A DNA stretch of 64,000 bases from Clostridiales bacterium (GCA_022785125.1 JALFRA010000021.1:1-64000), one strand, 5' to 3'; shown: positions 1-9,249, counted from the first letter of the stretch. Numbers and translations: made by a program. Notes: generated by a model not told the origin, from the letters alone.

Positions 1-449
1 TCCTCGGAGTCATGGCTGGTGATCTGGTTGGTCCAGTAGAACTCGTTGAACAGCTCCTCGCCCAGGATCTGCTTCATCTCGGACACGGTGGCACGGGGAT
101 GCAGACCGTTGGAGAACATGAACAGGATGTCCTTCTTCTCCGCGCCGGCGGCGTACAGCTCATCCAGGCAGGCCCGGATGGACACCTTCCGGTGGGAGGT
201 GGGCTGGCAGCCGCCCTTTACGATGTCGGGGATGACAAAGACCACGGTCTTGCCGGGGCCGGCCAGCTCCTTCAGTGCGGGCATACCCATGGGGTTGCGG
301 ATGGACTCCAGGGTGGCGTTGTACAGGCTGTCCCAGTCCTGGGGCAGACACTCAGGATCGGGCACGGTGGTGCCGGGGATGAACACGTCGGTGTTGTCGG
401 GCAGGTTGGCGCTCATCAGGCCGTGGCCGTATTCAAAATCAAGCTTCAT
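1..449 (-). CDS. LarA-family (lactate racemase-like) protein, N-terminal part
   Basis: Runs off the left edge, so only about 149 N-terminal residues are visible. The start is an ATG preceded by AAGGAGATCTTCT. The N-terminus (MKLDFEYGHGLMSANLPDN) has the YGxG...LPD opening of the LarA/DUF2088 family, nickel-pincer-nucleotide racemases and epimerases of 2-hydroxy acids. The visible part also has the nucleotide-binding type segment TVVFVIPD and SNGLHPRATVSEM, which fits LarA's conserved H. It is the last gene seen of the leftward sugar-acid operon, after a GldA-like dehydrogenase. Family members act on lactate, malate or longer sugar acids. Beside UxuA and an Edd-type dehydratase, a sugar-acid C2 epimerase is the more likely role, but that is inference. 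The catalytic lysine region lies outside the window. Confidence 0.75.
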   Translation of the reverse strand, partial: MKLDFEYGHGLMSANLPDNTDVFIPGTTVPDPECLPQDWDSLYNATLESIRNPMGMPALKELAGPGKTVVFVIPDIVKGGCQPTSHRKVSIRACLDELYAAGAEKKDILFMFSNGLHPRATVSEMKQILGEELFNEFYWTNQITSHDSE

Positions 450-483
450 AGAAGATCTCCTTATTGATGCAGATGGGTTTGCG

Positions 484-1578
484 TTATTTCAGGCCGTGGA
501 AGAGCAGGGAGGCCTGGGCCTGCAGCCGCTCCAGTTCCTGCGGTTCGGTGACAGGCATATGTTTCGCCAGGAAGGCAAAGATACTGTCCCGTTCCCCCGG
601 GGAATCGGCCAGCCCCAGCTCCTCCAGACAGGCGGGCAGTTCAAACCGCCGCAGGAACCGGTCCAGCGCCTCCTGCTCCGTCCGGGGGGCGCCGTTGACG
701 GCCAGCTGGTAGACCAGACTGGCCCCCACCAGCTCCCCGTGGAGGAACCGGGAGCGGATCTCCGGGCGGCAGGCGCAGAAGTAGCTGTACAGGCAGTGGC
801 TAATGGCCGCCTGTTTACCGCCGCAGGCCATGGCGGAGATCAGTCCCGTGAGCTGGAGGGCGGCGCAGATGCAGTCCTCCGTCACGGGGTCCACCCGGCC
901 CTGCTTCAGGGCTTCATATACCGCCCCACCGGAGGAAAGCAGCAGGTCATAGGTGCTGTGGGCCAGCAGACGGGCGCTGCGGGAGAAGGCGTTCTGCTCC
1001 CACTGATCGAAGTGGAGGATGTTATAGCTGATCTCGGGGTACTTGGCCATGGCGTCTACAAAGCCGATGATGTTGTATCTGGGCGGGCACTCCCGGACCA
1101 GAATGTCCAGGTCGGCCACCACGGCAAAGGGAGGATGGCGGGGCCAGTAGTTGCCTGCAAAGGCCCCCTGTTCGGTGTACTCCACCGCCAGCCAGGCGGA
1201 GGCGGCGCAGGTGGCCGCCGAGGTGGGTACAGTGATGGTCCGCGCCTCCATCAGGTCGGCAGTGATCTTGGCGGCGTCCAGGGCCCGGCCGCCGCCCACG
1301 CCGATGACGGCGTCCGCGCAAAAAGCCCGACCCACTTCTGCCGCGGCCCGGAAATTGGTGGGACAGCAGATGCCGGAAAAGAGATGGACCTGCCAGACGA
1401 TACCATGCTGGGCCAGACGGTCAGTGACCGCCTGTTCCACCTTGGGCCACACCTGTGGGTCAGCCAGAATCAATACACGGGTGCCAAGCAAAGCAGCGTC
1501 CTCCCCCAGATGAGAGAGGACGCCGCTTCCCTGGTAGTATCTTCCCGCACAGAGCTGGATGAGGGTTCCACTGCGCAC
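484..1578 (-). CDS. Iron-containing alcohol dehydrogenase, glycerol dehydrogenase (GldA)-like
   Basis: 364 residues, the normal length for GldA-type group III metal-dependent dehydrogenases. GTG start chosen because AGGAGG sits seven bases upstream. A dinucleotide-binding segment is near residues 95-105 (GVGGGRALDAAK), followed by the PTSAATCAASA loop that contacts NAD. Three metal ligands are recognisable: the Asp in GFVDAMAKYPE, the His in AISHCLYSYF and the His in FLHGELVG. The substrate pocket cannot be read from sequence, and the usual 'GGGKxxD' is GGGRALD here, so the substrate may not be glycerol. It lies between the tctA transporter gene and the LarA-like gene, which suggests reduction or oxidation of a sugar acid or of the glyceraldehyde made by the aldolase of this operon. 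Confidence 0.8.
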   Translation of the reverse strand: MRSGTLIQLCAGRYYQGSGVLSHLGEDAALLGTRVLILADPQVWPKVEQAVTDRLAQHGIVWQVHLFSGICCPTNFRAAAEVGRAFCADAVIGVGGGRALDAAKITADLMEARTITVPTSAATCAASAWLAVEYTEQGAFAGNYWPRHPPFAVVADLDILVRECPPRYNIIGFVDAMAKYPEISYNILHFDQWEQNAFSRSARLLAHSTYDLLLSSGGAVYEALKQGRVDPVTEDCICAALQLTGLISAMACGGKQAAISHCLYSYFCACRPEIRSRFLHGELVGASLVYQLAVNGAPRTEQEALDRFLRRFELPACLEELGLADSPGERDSIFAFLAKHMPVTEPQELERLQAQASLLFHGLK

Positions 1579-1590
1579 GAGATGACCTCC

Positions 1591-3069
1591 TTATTGCGCC
1601 GCCTTGCGGGCAGCCAGCTTTTTCTTAACGTAGGGGAACAGCAGCATGAATACGGACAGCAGAATGAAGAAGCAGCTGATGGGGGAGGTGAAGAAGGTGC
1701 CCCAGTTGCCCTTGGACACGATGAGAGCGCGGCGCAGGTTGGACTCGCACAGCTTGCCCAGCACCAGGCCGATGACCATGGGGGTCATGGGCATATCCAG
1801 CTTGGTCATAAAGTACCCGAAGATACCCACGCCCACCATGAAGATGGCGTTGAAGGCGGAGTAGTCGATGGCAAAGGCGCCGATGACACACAGGATCACG
1901 AGAATAGGTACCAGGGTGCTGGTGGGGACCCGGGTGATGTTGACAAAGCCCCGGATGAAGGCCCGGCCCTGGAGGTACATGAAGATGTTCACAATGATAA
2001 GGCCCAGCATAATGGTGTAGACCCATTCGCTGTGCTGAGTGAAGAGCTGGGGACCGGCGGCGATGCCCTGCATGGTCAGTGCGCCCAGCAGAACGGCGGT
2101 GTTGGTGTCGCCGGGGATGCCCAGGGTAAGCAGGGGGATGAGGGTAGCGCCGGTGACGGCGTTGTTGGCCGATTCGGAGGCCACCACGGCCTCCTCGGAG
2201 CCGTGGCCGTACTCCTCGGGGTGCTTGGAGGTGCGCTTGGCCTCGTTGTAGGCCAGGAAGGAGGAGATAGCGGCGCCGGTGCCGGGTACAGCTCCGATGA
2301 ATACGCCCAGAATGCTGGACTTGAGCAGTACCATTTTATATTTAAGGACGTCCAGGAAGGAGACCTTTTCTTTTTCGACCTTAACTGCTTTGCCGGTATC
2401 CTTGTTCATGTCACGGGCCTTGGCCATCAGCTCGGTGATGGCGAACAGGCCGATGAGCACGGGGATGGTATCGATTCCGCCTGCCATCCGGTTGATGCCG
2501 AAGGTAAAGCGGCTGACGCCATCCATGGGATCGATGCCGATGCAGGAGATCAGCAGGCCCACAAAGCCCATCAGCAGGCCCTTGATCTGAGATTTGCCGC
2601 CTACGCTGGCAATAATGGTCAGGCCAAAAAGAGCCAGGGCAAAATATTCGGAGGGACCAAAGCGCAGGGCAAAGCTGGCGATGGGGGGCGCTGCGAAAAT
2701 AAGGACCGCGCAACTGAATAGGCCACCTACCGTAGAGGCCGCCAATGCATCATGAAGGGCCTTCAGGCCGTGGCCCTTCTGAGCCATGGGATAGCCGTCC
2801 AGCGAGGTAGCCGCCGACGCGGGGGTACCGGGGGTGTTGATGAGGATGGCGGTAATGGAGCCGCCGTAAATGCTGCCGCAGTACACGCCCAGCAGCAGCA
2901 TGACGCCGGGGATGGAGGCCAGGCCGTAGGTCAGGGGGAGCAGCAGGGCCATGGCCATGGTGCCGGTCAGGCCGGGCAGCGCACCCACCACGATGCCGCC
3001 TGCCAGACCCACGTTGATCCACAGCAGGTTCTCCAGGGTAAACAGACTGCTTAAAACTTCCAAATACAC
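1591..3069 (-). CDS. tctA: Tripartite tricarboxylate transporter, large permease TctA
   Basis: 492 residues with about a dozen hydrophobic segments and the family signature near the N-terminus (GIVVGALPGLTGTMAMALLLP). A second signature is near residue 260 (SSILGVFIGAVPGTGAAISS). This is the large membrane subunit of a TTT (TctABC) uptake system, which imports carboxylates with a periplasmic-type binding protein and an ion gradient. GTG start with AGGAGG 9 bases upstream. It follows tctB after 15 bases and precedes the GldA-like gene after 12, so all are one transcript. The cargo is not visible in the sequence. With UxuA and two sugar-acid enzymes in the operon, a sugar acid (hexonate or hexuronate) is more likely than citrate. 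Confidence 0.93.
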   Translation of the reverse strand: MYLEVLSSLFTLENLLWINVGLAGGIVVGALPGLTGTMAMALLLPLTYGLASIPGVMLLLGVYCGSIYGGSITAILINTPGTPASAATSLDGYPMAQKGHGLKALHDALAASTVGGLFSCAVLIFAAPPIASFALRFGPSEYFALALFGLTIIASVGGKSQIKGLLMGFVGLLISCIGIDPMDGVSRFTFGINRMAGGIDTIPVLIGLFAITELMAKARDMNKDTGKAVKVEKEKVSFLDVLKYKMVLLKSSILGVFIGAVPGTGAAISSFLAYNEAKRTSKHPEEYGHGSEEAVVASESANNAVTGATLIPLLTLGIPGDTNTAVLLGALTMQGIAAGPQLFTQHSEWVYTIMLGLIIVNIFMYLQGRAFIRGFVNITRVPTSTLVPILVILCVIGAFAIDYSAFNAIFMVGVGIFGYFMTKLDMPMTPMVIGLVLGKLCESNLRRALIVSKGNWGTFFTSPISCFFILLSVFMLLFPYVKKKLAARKAAQ

Positions 3070-3084
3070 AGAATCATACCTCCT

Positions 3085-3561
3085 TTATGGCAGCCGGACG
3101 GACAGCAGGAAGGTAAATCCGGCCCAAATGGCCACGGTCACCACATAGACGATGGGGTAAACCCAGATCTTTTTGACCCGGAACAGCAGCAGAATGGCCG
3201 TGGAGGCCAGGAGGGTGGAGGGGAAATAGCCCAGAAACTCAAATACGGCGGAATAAATCAGAATGATGGCTGCCAGAGCAATGGCACGAAGCTCATCCCG
3301 AAGAGCGGTTTTACGCTCCTCATCGGTGGTATAGGTGGTTTTGGTATCGCTTCCCGCAGCCTTGCGGTGTTTGACCAGGGTGATAGCCAGCAGGGCCAGA
3401 CTGAGGAGCACCATGCAGGTTCCGATGAAATAGGGGAATACTCGGGGACCCATAATGGATACGCCGGGATCATCAATGGTCAGTGGGACGGAGATCAGCA
3501 CAAACGCGCCAAAAATCAGAAAAACAAAGGAAGCGATTAGATCTTTCTTGTATTGGCTCAT
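3085..3561 (-). CDS. tctB: Tripartite tricarboxylate transporter, small permease TctB
   Basis: 158 residues with four predicted membrane segments, the size and hydropathy of TctB. The N-terminus is a short cytoplasmic stretch followed by a first hydrophobic helix (IASFVFLIFGAFVLISV) and the family's loop containing GPRVFPYFIG. It is the small, poorly conserved membrane partner of TctA. It lies between tctC and tctA in the usual C-B-A order, 15 bases before tctA. ATG start with a GGAG-type site upstream. Function is assigned by position as much as by similarity. Confidence 0.9.
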   Translation of the reverse strand: MSQYKKDLIASFVFLIFGAFVLISVPLTIDDPGVSIMGPRVFPYFIGTCMVLLSLALLAITLVKHRKAAGSDTKTTYTTDEERKTALRDELRAIALAAIILIYSAVFEFLGYFPSTLLASTAILLLFRVKKIWVYPIVYVVTVAIWAGFTFLLSVRLP

Positions 3562-3590
3562 AGAAGTTCTCCTTTTGCTGGATTCCTTTC

Positions 3591-3619
3591 ATGGGGAGCG
3601 GGTCAGGCCCGCTCCCCAT
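3591..3619 (-). terminator. Strong hairpin after tctC, inside the operon
   Basis: Perfect 12-bp inverted repeat ATGGGGAGCGGG / CCCGCTCCCCAT with a 5-base loop, lying between the tctC stop and the tctB start. There is no good U-run after it on the minus strand. It is therefore more likely a partial terminator or 3' stabiliser that lets the binding protein be made in excess over the permeases, a common arrangement for transporter operons. Confidence 0.55.
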
Positions 3620-3643
3620 AAAAGAGGGGGGAACAAGGGGGAA

Positions 3644-4648
3644 TCAGGATTCACCGGTCAGCAGAGTCTGGTTGACGGCGGCTTCGTCCTTGATCCGCTG
3701 GACCATCTCGTCGGTGGTCATGGTCAGGGGCAGCAGCTGGTTGGCGTCGCAGAATTCCTTGTACTCATCGGTGGCGGTGATGGCATTGAGGGTCTCGGTG
3801 ATCTCGGTCACGATCTCGTCGGGGGTATTGGCGGGCACCATGAGGAACTTCCACACGCTCATGGTCACGTCATAGCCCATCTCCTTGAAGGTGGGAATGT
3901 CCTTCAGGTTGTCGCGGGGATCCCGCTCGTCGTTGAAGATACCCAGAGCCACAGCATCGCCGGACTCCACATACTGCATGACCTCGCCGGGGTGGCCCAC
4001 GCACACGTCAATGTGGCCGCCCAGCAGGGCCGCGATGGTGGGAGAACTGCCGTCATAGGAGATGCCGGTGGCATCCACATCGGTCATGCTGAAGAACTGC
4101 TTCTGAGAGAGCTCCATCAGGCTGCCGCTGCCGGAGAAGCCGTAGGTGACGGCATCCTTGGCCAGCAGGTCCTCGATGCTGGTGATGCCGGAGTTCTTGC
4201 CGGCGATCATGATGATGGGTTCGTTGGACAGGGCGGCCACGGGGATAAAGTCGTCGATGGTGTAGTCCACATCGCGGACGTAGGGCTGCAGGGTGAACAC
4301 GCCGATGGCCTCCTGGCACAGGGTGTAGCCGTCACCGGCGGCGTTCTTGAACTCGGTGGTGGCCACGGTGCCGCCGGCGCCGCCGCTGTTCTGCACCACC
4401 ATGTTCACGCCGAAGTAATCGCTGCCGGCGCCGATCTCAGAGACGATGCGGCACAGACCGTCGGAGGTGCCGCCGGCATCCCAGGGGCAGACAATGGTGA
4501 TGGTGCTGTTGGGGTAGTTGTCAGCGGCTCCGCCGGACTGTCCGCCGGAGCCGGTGTTCTGGGCGCCGCCGCCGGACTGTCCACAGGCGGCCAGAGGGAG
4601 CGCAAGAGCAAGAGAGAGCGCCAATGCAGCGATTTTCCTTTGTTTCAT
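3644..4648 (-). CDS. tctC: Tripartite tricarboxylate transporter, substrate-binding lipoprotein TctC
   Basis: 334 residues from the start chosen here. An upstream extension to 4807 is open but lacks a binding site. ATG 4648 has AGAGG nine bases before it, and starts a clean lipoprotein signal: MKQRKIAALAL..., then LPLAACGQSGG with the lipobox Cys. The mature protein opens with a Gly/Ser-rich linker and the TctC hallmark TITIVCPWDAGGTSDGLCR. Other family marks are VVQNSGGAGGTVATTEF and GGHIDVCVGHPGEV. It captures the carboxylate at the membrane and hands it to TctAB. It is followed by a strong hairpin and then tctB. Confidence 0.93.
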   Translation of the reverse strand: MKQRKIAALALSLALALPLAACGQSGGGAQNTGSGGQSGGAADNYPNSTITIVCPWDAGGTSDGLCRIVSEIGAGSDYFGVNMVVQNSGGAGGTVATTEFKNAAGDGYTLCQEAIGVFTLQPYVRDVDYTIDDFIPVAALSNEPIIMIAGKNSGITSIEDLLAKDAVTYGFSGSGSLMELSQKQFFSMTDVDATGISYDGSSPTIAALLGGHIDVCVGHPGEVMQYVESGDAVALGIFNDERDPRDNLKDIPTFKEMGYDVTMSVWKFLMVPANTPDEIVTEITETLNAITATDEYKEFCDANQLLPLTMTTDEMVQRIKDEAAVNQTLLTGES

Positions 4649-4707
4649 GTTGTTCATCCTCTTTTCTGTGTCATTTAGAATATTATTTTGCCGCATCCGC
4701 GGCAGGA

Positions 4708-5754
4708 TTACAAAAGGTTGCAGGTGGCCTCCCACAATCCGTTCAGGTAGCATACCCCCATGGCCCGGTCGTACAGACCGTAGCCGGGGCGGCCCTGCTC
4801 CCCCCATACCATCCGGCCATGGTCCGGGCGGATAACGCCGTCGAACCCGGTTTCCCGGAGGATGCGGAAGAGGGCGGCCATGTCGATGCGGCCGGAGGCG
4901 CTGATGTGGCCGCTCTCATGGAAGGATTGAGGCCCGTCCAGGGCCACGTTGCGGGCGTGGACGAAGGGGACCCGTCTCTGGCTGCATAGTGCCTGAGCGA
5001 TGGCGCACATGTCGTTTTGGGGACTGCTGCCCAGGGAACCTGTACACAGGGTCACGCCGTTGGCGGGCAGATCCACGATACGGCAGATCTCCAGCAGGTC
5101 CTCCAGGGTGGAGACGATACGGGGCAGGCCAAACACCGGCAGCGGCGGGTCGTCGGGGTGGATGGCCAGCCGAATATCCAGCCGCTGGGCCTCAGGCACC
5201 ACGGCCTGGAGGAAGTAGCGCAGGTTTCGCCACATCCCCTCCCGCCCCAGCTGGCGGTAGCGCTCCAGCAGGTCCCGGAGTTGGCGGGACTGGGTGGAGA
5301 AGTTCCAGCCGGGCAGCTTCAGCGGTTGGGTGGCCGGGTCCATGGCATCCAGCGCTTCCCGGCGGAAGGCCAGGGTGGTGGAGCCGTCCGGCAGGGGGAA
5401 AGCCAGATCGGTGCGGATCCAGCCGAACAGGGGCATGAAGTTGTAGCAGACGGTGCGTACTCCGCACCGGGCAAGCCGGGCCAGATTTTCGGCAAACTGG
5501 TCGATGTACTTGTCCCGGCCGGGCAGGCCCAGCTTGATATCCTCGTGGACCGGCAGACCTTCCACCACCGTGAAGCGCAGGCCGGCCGCCTTAATCTGGC
5601 GGGTCAGCTCCGCCAATTCCTCCTCCGGCCACAGCGCCCCGGCGGGGATGTGGTAGAGGGAGGTCACCACCTCGGTCACCGGCGGGATGGCCCGGATGTG
5701 GTCCAGGGTGATGGTATCCGATGGACCGTACCAGCGAAAGCCGAAGCGGGTCAT
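4708..5754 (-). CDS. uxuA: Mannonate dehydratase UxuA
   Basis: 348 residues, near the family's typical 350-395. It converts D-mannonate to 2-keto-3-deoxy-D-gluconate (KDG), a step in glucuronate and fructuronate breakdown. Family motifs are plain: FRWYGPSDTITLDHIRAIP at the start, VEGLPVHEDIKLGLPGRD near residue 80 and YNFMPLFGWIRTDL near 115. Near the C-terminus come the metal-site His of HARNVALDG and FDGVIRPDHGRMVWGE. The start ATG overlaps the stop of the upstream aldolase gene by four bases (ATGA), so the two are translationally coupled. Together they give a mannonate to KDG to pyruvate plus aldehyde route. Confidence 0.93.
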   Translation of the reverse strand: MTRFGFRWYGPSDTITLDHIRAIPPVTEVVTSLYHIPAGALWPEEELAELTRQIKAAGLRFTVVEGLPVHEDIKLGLPGRDKYIDQFAENLARLARCGVRTVCYNFMPLFGWIRTDLAFPLPDGSTTLAFRREALDAMDPATQPLKLPGWNFSTQSRQLRDLLERYRQLGREGMWRNLRYFLQAVVPEAQRLDIRLAIHPDDPPLPVFGLPRIVSTLEDLLEICRIVDLPANGVTLCTGSLGSSPQNDMCAIAQALCSQRRVPFVHARNVALDGPQSFHESGHISASGRIDMAALFRILRETGFDGVIRPDHGRMVWGEQGRPGYGLYDRAMGVCYLNGLWEATCNLL

Positions 5755-6656
5755 AGGCAGTCGCCCAGAATGGACCGCACGCCGTTTTCCACCACAGCCT
5801 CCTCCTCAGGAGTGAGGGAGCGGAAGGGGAAGCGGGGAGGACCCATGTGGAAGCCCTGCATCTCCAGCATCTTCTTGTGGGACATGATGGGCATAATCTT
5901 GCGGACCAGTCCCCGGAGCTGGAGCAGCTGTTTCTGGACCTGGCGGGCTTGCTCCAGACGGCCGGCCTGATAGTGATCCCAGAGCTGCTGGCACAGGGCG
6001 GGGAATACCGCGGCCATGGCCACGATACCGCCGTCGCCGCCCGACTGCAGGACGGGCAGCACCTGGGCGTCGTTGCCGGTGATCAGCTCAAAGCCCTGGG
6101 GCAGATCCAGACACTGAAATTCCTGGAAGGTGATAAAGTCCATGCTGCTGTCCTTCAGGCCTGCCACATTGGGGCAGGTGTCGCACACCTGCTGCAACAC
6201 CCGGGGGGTGATGGGGTTGTGGGTCATGCCGGGGATGTTGTAGAGATAGAGAGGCAGGGAACCGGACAGCCTGGCGGTCTCCTGGAAGTAGGAGACCAGG
6301 GCCGCCTCATCGTAGGGGTGGTAGTAGGGGGCGGTGACAGAGGCGGCGTGGGCTCCCTCGCTTTTGGCCCAGGCAAACAGGTCGGCCATATCGGCCTTGT
6401 CCATGGCGGTGGTGTTGAAGAGGATAAAGGTATCGTCAGGGGCCCCTTTGATGGCCGCGGTGAGCAGCTTCTTCCGCTCCTCCAGGGTCAGGTTGATGAA
6501 TTCTCCCGAGGTGCCGCAAACGAACACGCCCCCGATACCGGCCTTGGTAATGAATTGGGTGAGTTTGGTGTATTCCTCGTAATTGACGCTGCCGTCCGTG
6601 TGAAATGGGGTGAGCTGTGGGGCCGAGATGCCCCGCAGGCTGGGTGAGTGTGACAC
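5751..6656 (-). CDS. DapA/NanA-family aldolase, likely acting on a 2-keto-3-deoxy sugar acid
   Basis: 301 residues, a single TIM-barrel of the class I dihydrodipicolinate synthase superfamily. GTG start with AGGAGG seven bases upstream; the end overlaps uxuA by four bases. Key residues visible are the GTSGEF phosphate/carboxylate-binding loop (residues about 43-48), the proton-relay Tyr in YLYNIPGMT (about 137) and the Schiff-base Lys in VAGLKDSS (about 166). The family includes DHDPS, N-acetylneuraminate lyase, KDG aldolase and 5-keto-4-deoxyglucarate dehydratase. Coupling to UxuA favours KDG aldolase (pyruvate plus glyceraldehyde). Lysine biosynthesis DHDPS is less likely because no dap gene is near. 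Confidence 0.82.
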   Translation of the reverse strand: MSHSPSLRGISAPQLTPFHTDGSVNYEEYTKLTQFITKAGIGGVFVCGTSGEFINLTLEERKKLLTAAIKGAPDDTFILFNTTAMDKADMADLFAWAKSEGAHAASVTAPYYHPYDEAALVSYFQETARLSGSLPLYLYNIPGMTHNPITPRVLQQVCDTCPNVAGLKDSSMDFITFQEFQCLDLPQGFELITGNDAQVLPVLQSGGDGGIVAMAAVFPALCQQLWDHYQAGRLEQARQVQKQLLQLRGLVRKIMPIMSHKKMLEMQGFHMGPPRFPFRSLTPEEEAVVENGVRSILGDCL

Positions 6657-6697
6657 GGAGACGCCTCCTTTCCTTGATACGGGTGAGAGCCCGGTTG

Positions 6698-8389
6698 TTA
6701 GTCCAGAATGGCGCCTTTGGCGGCAGGCTCCACGTGCTTGGCATAGCGGGACAGATACCCTTCCGTGACCTTGGGCTGGTGGGGGGGAAGGACGGCCAGA
6801 CGGGCGGTCAGCTCGTCGTCGCTGAGACGAACGGAGAGGGTACCGGCGTCGATGTCGATCTCAATGATATCGCCGTCCCGTACCGCCGCGATGGGGCCCC
6901 GGCGGGAGGTCTCGGGAGAGACGTGGCCGATGCAGGGACCGCGGGTGGCGCCGGAGAAGCGTCCGTCGGTGACCAGGGCCACCGATTCAGCAAAGCCCAT
7001 GCCCACCAGCGCGGCGGTGGCGGTGAGCATTTCCCGCATACCCGGGCCGCCCTGGGGACCCTCGTTGCGGATGACGATGACCTCGCCGTGCCGGATGCTG
7101 CCGCCGTAAATGGCCTTGACGGCGTCCTCCTCACACTCGAAGCAGTGGGCCGGGCCGCTGTGCCTGCGCATCTGGGGCGCCACGGCGGACTGCTTGATCA
7201 CAGCGCCGTCGGGGGCCAGGTTGCCCTTGAGGACGGTGATGGAGCCGTGGTCGCTGTAGGCCTGCTCCACGGAATGGATGACCTCCGGGTTGTGCTCCAC
7301 CAGATTCGCCACGTTCTGGCGGTGGGTGCGGCCGTTGACCGTCATCTGGTCCAGATCGATGAGTCCGTCCAGCTCCCGCATCACCGCGCCCACGCCGCCG
7401 GCCTGATCCAGATCCAGCATGGTGTGGGTGCCGGAGGGCTTGATCTTGGCCAGGTAGGGGGTGTCGGCGGACAGGCGGCCCATGTCCTCCAAGGTCATGG
7501 ACAGGCCTGCCTCATGGGCGATGGCGGGCATATGTAAGGTCATGTTGGTGGAACCGCCCACGCTCAGCCCCACCCGCACGGCCAGCTCCAGCATCTTCTG
7601 GGTCACGATGTCCCGGGGGCGGATATTCTCCTCCACCAGACGTACGATGGCCTTGCCGCTGAGTTTGGCCACCCGGTTCTTTTTGCCGCTGACGGCGTGG
7701 GCGCAGGCGCTGCCCGGAAGGGTGAGGCCCAGAGCCTCCGCCACCACCGACATGGTGTTGGCCGTGCCCATCATGGCGCAGGAGCCGGGGGTGGGGGACA
7801 TAAGCCCCTCCATGTACTCATATTCCTGGCGGGAGAGCTCTCCCCGGGTGAGCTTACCGGCCATCTCCTTAAGCTCATAGGTGGCATAGGTGCGTCCCTT
7901 ATAGACGGCGGGCATCATGGGGCCGCCGGTGACGATGACCGTGGGCAGGTTGACCCGCAGGGCCGCCATCAGCATGGCGGGCACGATCTTGTCACAGCCG
8001 CCGATGAGTACCAGGCCGTCCAGCTGGTGGCCGGCGGCGTACACGTCGATGGAGTCGGCGATGATCTCCCGGCTGGGCAGCACGCTGCACATACCCACAT
8101 GGCCCTGGGAGAAGCCGTCGCAGATGGAGATGGTGCTGACCTCGAAGGGAATGCCCCCCGCCTCCAGAACACCGTCCCGCACCAGCTTGCCCAGCCGGTC
8201 CAGATGAACGTGGCCGGGGTGCATCTCGTTGTAGGTGTTGATGACGCCGATGAAGGGCTTGGACAGGTCCTCGTTGTCCAGACCCATACCCCGCAGATGG
8301 GCCCGGGGGCCTGCCATGCTCAGGCCGTTTACCACCTTGGAGCTGGGATACTTGGGATCCTTATAAGTGAGATCCAGGGTCTCTTCCAT
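6698..8389 (-). CDS. IlvD/Edd-family dehydratase (sugar-acid dehydratase or dihydroxy-acid dehydratase)
   Basis: 563 residues, the full length of IlvD. Iron-sulfur ligands are recognisable: the Cys in [13 protein letters not shown], the Cys in [14 protein letters not shown] and the Cys in [16 protein letters not shown]. The C-terminal substrate region ends in [21 protein letters not shown]. It dehydrates 2,3-dihydroxy acids: dihydroxyisovalerate in branched-chain amino acid synthesis, or gluconate, galactonate, xylonate and similar in sugar-acid breakdown. It sits second in the operon after iclR and before the aldolase and UxuA, with no ilv gene nearby, so the sugar-acid role is favoured. ATG start with AAGGAGG upstream. 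Confidence 0.82.
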   Translation of the reverse strand: MEETLDLTYKDPKYPSSKVVNGLSMAGPRAHLRGMGLDNEDLSKPFIGVINTYNEMHPGHVHLDRLGKLVRDGVLEAGGIPFEVSTISICDGFSQGHVGMCSVLPSREIIADSIDVYAAGHQLDGLVLIGGCDKIVPAMLMAALRVNLPTVIVTGGPMMPAVYKGRTYATYELKEMAGKLTRGELSRQEYEYMEGLMSPTPGSCAMMGTANTMSVVAEALGLTLPGSACAHAVSGKKNRVAKLSGKAIVRLVEENIRPRDIVTQKMLELAVRVGLSVGGSTNMTLHMPAIAHEAGLSMTLEDMGRLSADTPYLAKIKPSGTHTMLDLDQAGGVGAVMRELDGLIDLDQMTVNGRTHRQNVANLVEHNPEVIHSVEQAYSDHGSITVLKGNLAPDGAVIKQSAVAPQMRRHSGPAHCFECEEDAVKAIYGGSIRHGEVIVIRNEGPQGGPGMREMLTATAALVGMGFAESVALVTDGRFSGATRGPCIGHVSPETSRRGPIAAVRDGDIIEIDIDAGTLSVRLSDDELTARLAVLPPHQPKVTEGYLSRYAKHVEPAAKGAILD

Positions 8390-8407
8390 GGAAGGTGCCT
8401 CCTTGTA

Positions 8408-9217
8408 TCAGGATGATTTGGAAAGCTGGATGGGATAGTTGCAGCCCAGCTTTTCGGTGATGCGAGCCGCGCACTGGAGCAGTTCCCTGCCGTAGGAGAG
8501 GGCCTTCTCCAGCGAGAAGCGGTAGTCTGGCGCGGCGATGCTGATGGCGGCCAGCGCCTGGTTGTCCACATCGAAAATGGGCGCGGCAATGCAGACCACG
8601 TCAGTGTGGTGTTCGTGGTTGTCCAGCGCATAGCCCTGGATACGGATGACCTCCAGCTCCCGCAGGAGGCTCTCCGGATCGGCCAGCGTCTGAGCGGTAT
8701 ACCGGGTCAGTTCGGTGTGCTCCAGGTAGTTTTTCAGCCAGCTCTCCGACTTCCAGGCCAGCAGGGCCTTGCCGCCGCTGGTGCAGTGGAGGGGGATGCG
8801 CTTGCCCACAGCGGAGTGGAGGCCCACCGAGTTCTTTGCGCCCAGCTTGGCCAGGTAGACGGCCTCCCGGTCCTCCTCGCCGATGAGGTGGATGGTCTCC
8901 AGGCTCAAATCGTTCAGATAGGTCATCTCTGCCTTGGCTGCCTCATAGAGGAAATTGGTCTTTTGCAGCTGGAGGGCCAGCAGGCGGGCCTCAAAGCCCA
9001 CACGGTAACATTTCCGGGCGTCATCCTTTATCACAAAGCCGCAGTGCTGCATCTCCTGAAGAATGCGGTGGGTGGAGCTGGGGGGGATGCCGGTCATGGC
9101 GGACAGCTTGGCCAGAGGAACTTCTTCCTCGCTTTCAGCCAGTGCCACCAGCAGCTGCAGCGCTTTCATGGAGCTGTACATCCGCATCATTTCATGCAGT
9201 TCCTTGCCCCAATGCAT
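8408..9217 (-). CDS. IclR-family transcriptional regulator of the sugar-acid operon
   Basis: 269 residues. An N-terminal winged helix (residues about 15-75) contains LAKLSAMTGIPPSSTHRILQEM. It is followed by the IclR effector domain with TSGGKALLAW (about 150) and the C-terminal motif VVCIAAPIFDVDNQALAAISIAAP. ATG start with AAGGAGG seven bases upstream. It is the first gene of the leftward operon (18 bases before the dehydratase), so it very likely regulates itself and the whole set, with a sugar-acid intermediate such as KDG as ligand (KdgR-like; inference). Repeated palindromes in the 450 bases upstream are candidate operators. Confidence 0.9.
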   Translation of the reverse strand: MHWGKELHEMMRMYSSMKALQLLVALAESEEEVPLAKLSAMTGIPPSSTHRILQEMQHCGFVIKDDARKCYRVGFEARLLALQLQKTNFLYEAAKAEMTYLNDLSLETIHLIGEEDREAVYLAKLGAKNSVGLHSAVGKRIPLHCTSGGKALLAWKSESWLKNYLEHTELTRYTAQTLADPESLLRELEVIRIQGYALDNHEHHTDVVCIAAPIFDVDNQALAAISIAAPDYRFSLEKALSYGRELLQCAARITEKLGCNYPIQLSKSS

Positions 9218-9249
9218 ACAGCAACCTCCTTCATAAAATTCTATATATG

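Noticed and set aside
46-2721. Long rightward ORF of 891 codons opposite the LarA, GldA and TctA genes
   Set aside because: Its sequence is low-complexity His/Gly/Gln without any motif, has no ribosome site, and mirrors three well-supported genes on the other strand. GC-rich genes often leave such shadows.
5751-6656. Lysine biosynthesis dihydrodipicolinate synthase (dapA) as the function
   Set aside because: Translational coupling to uxuA and the absence of dap genes favour a sugar-acid aldolase.
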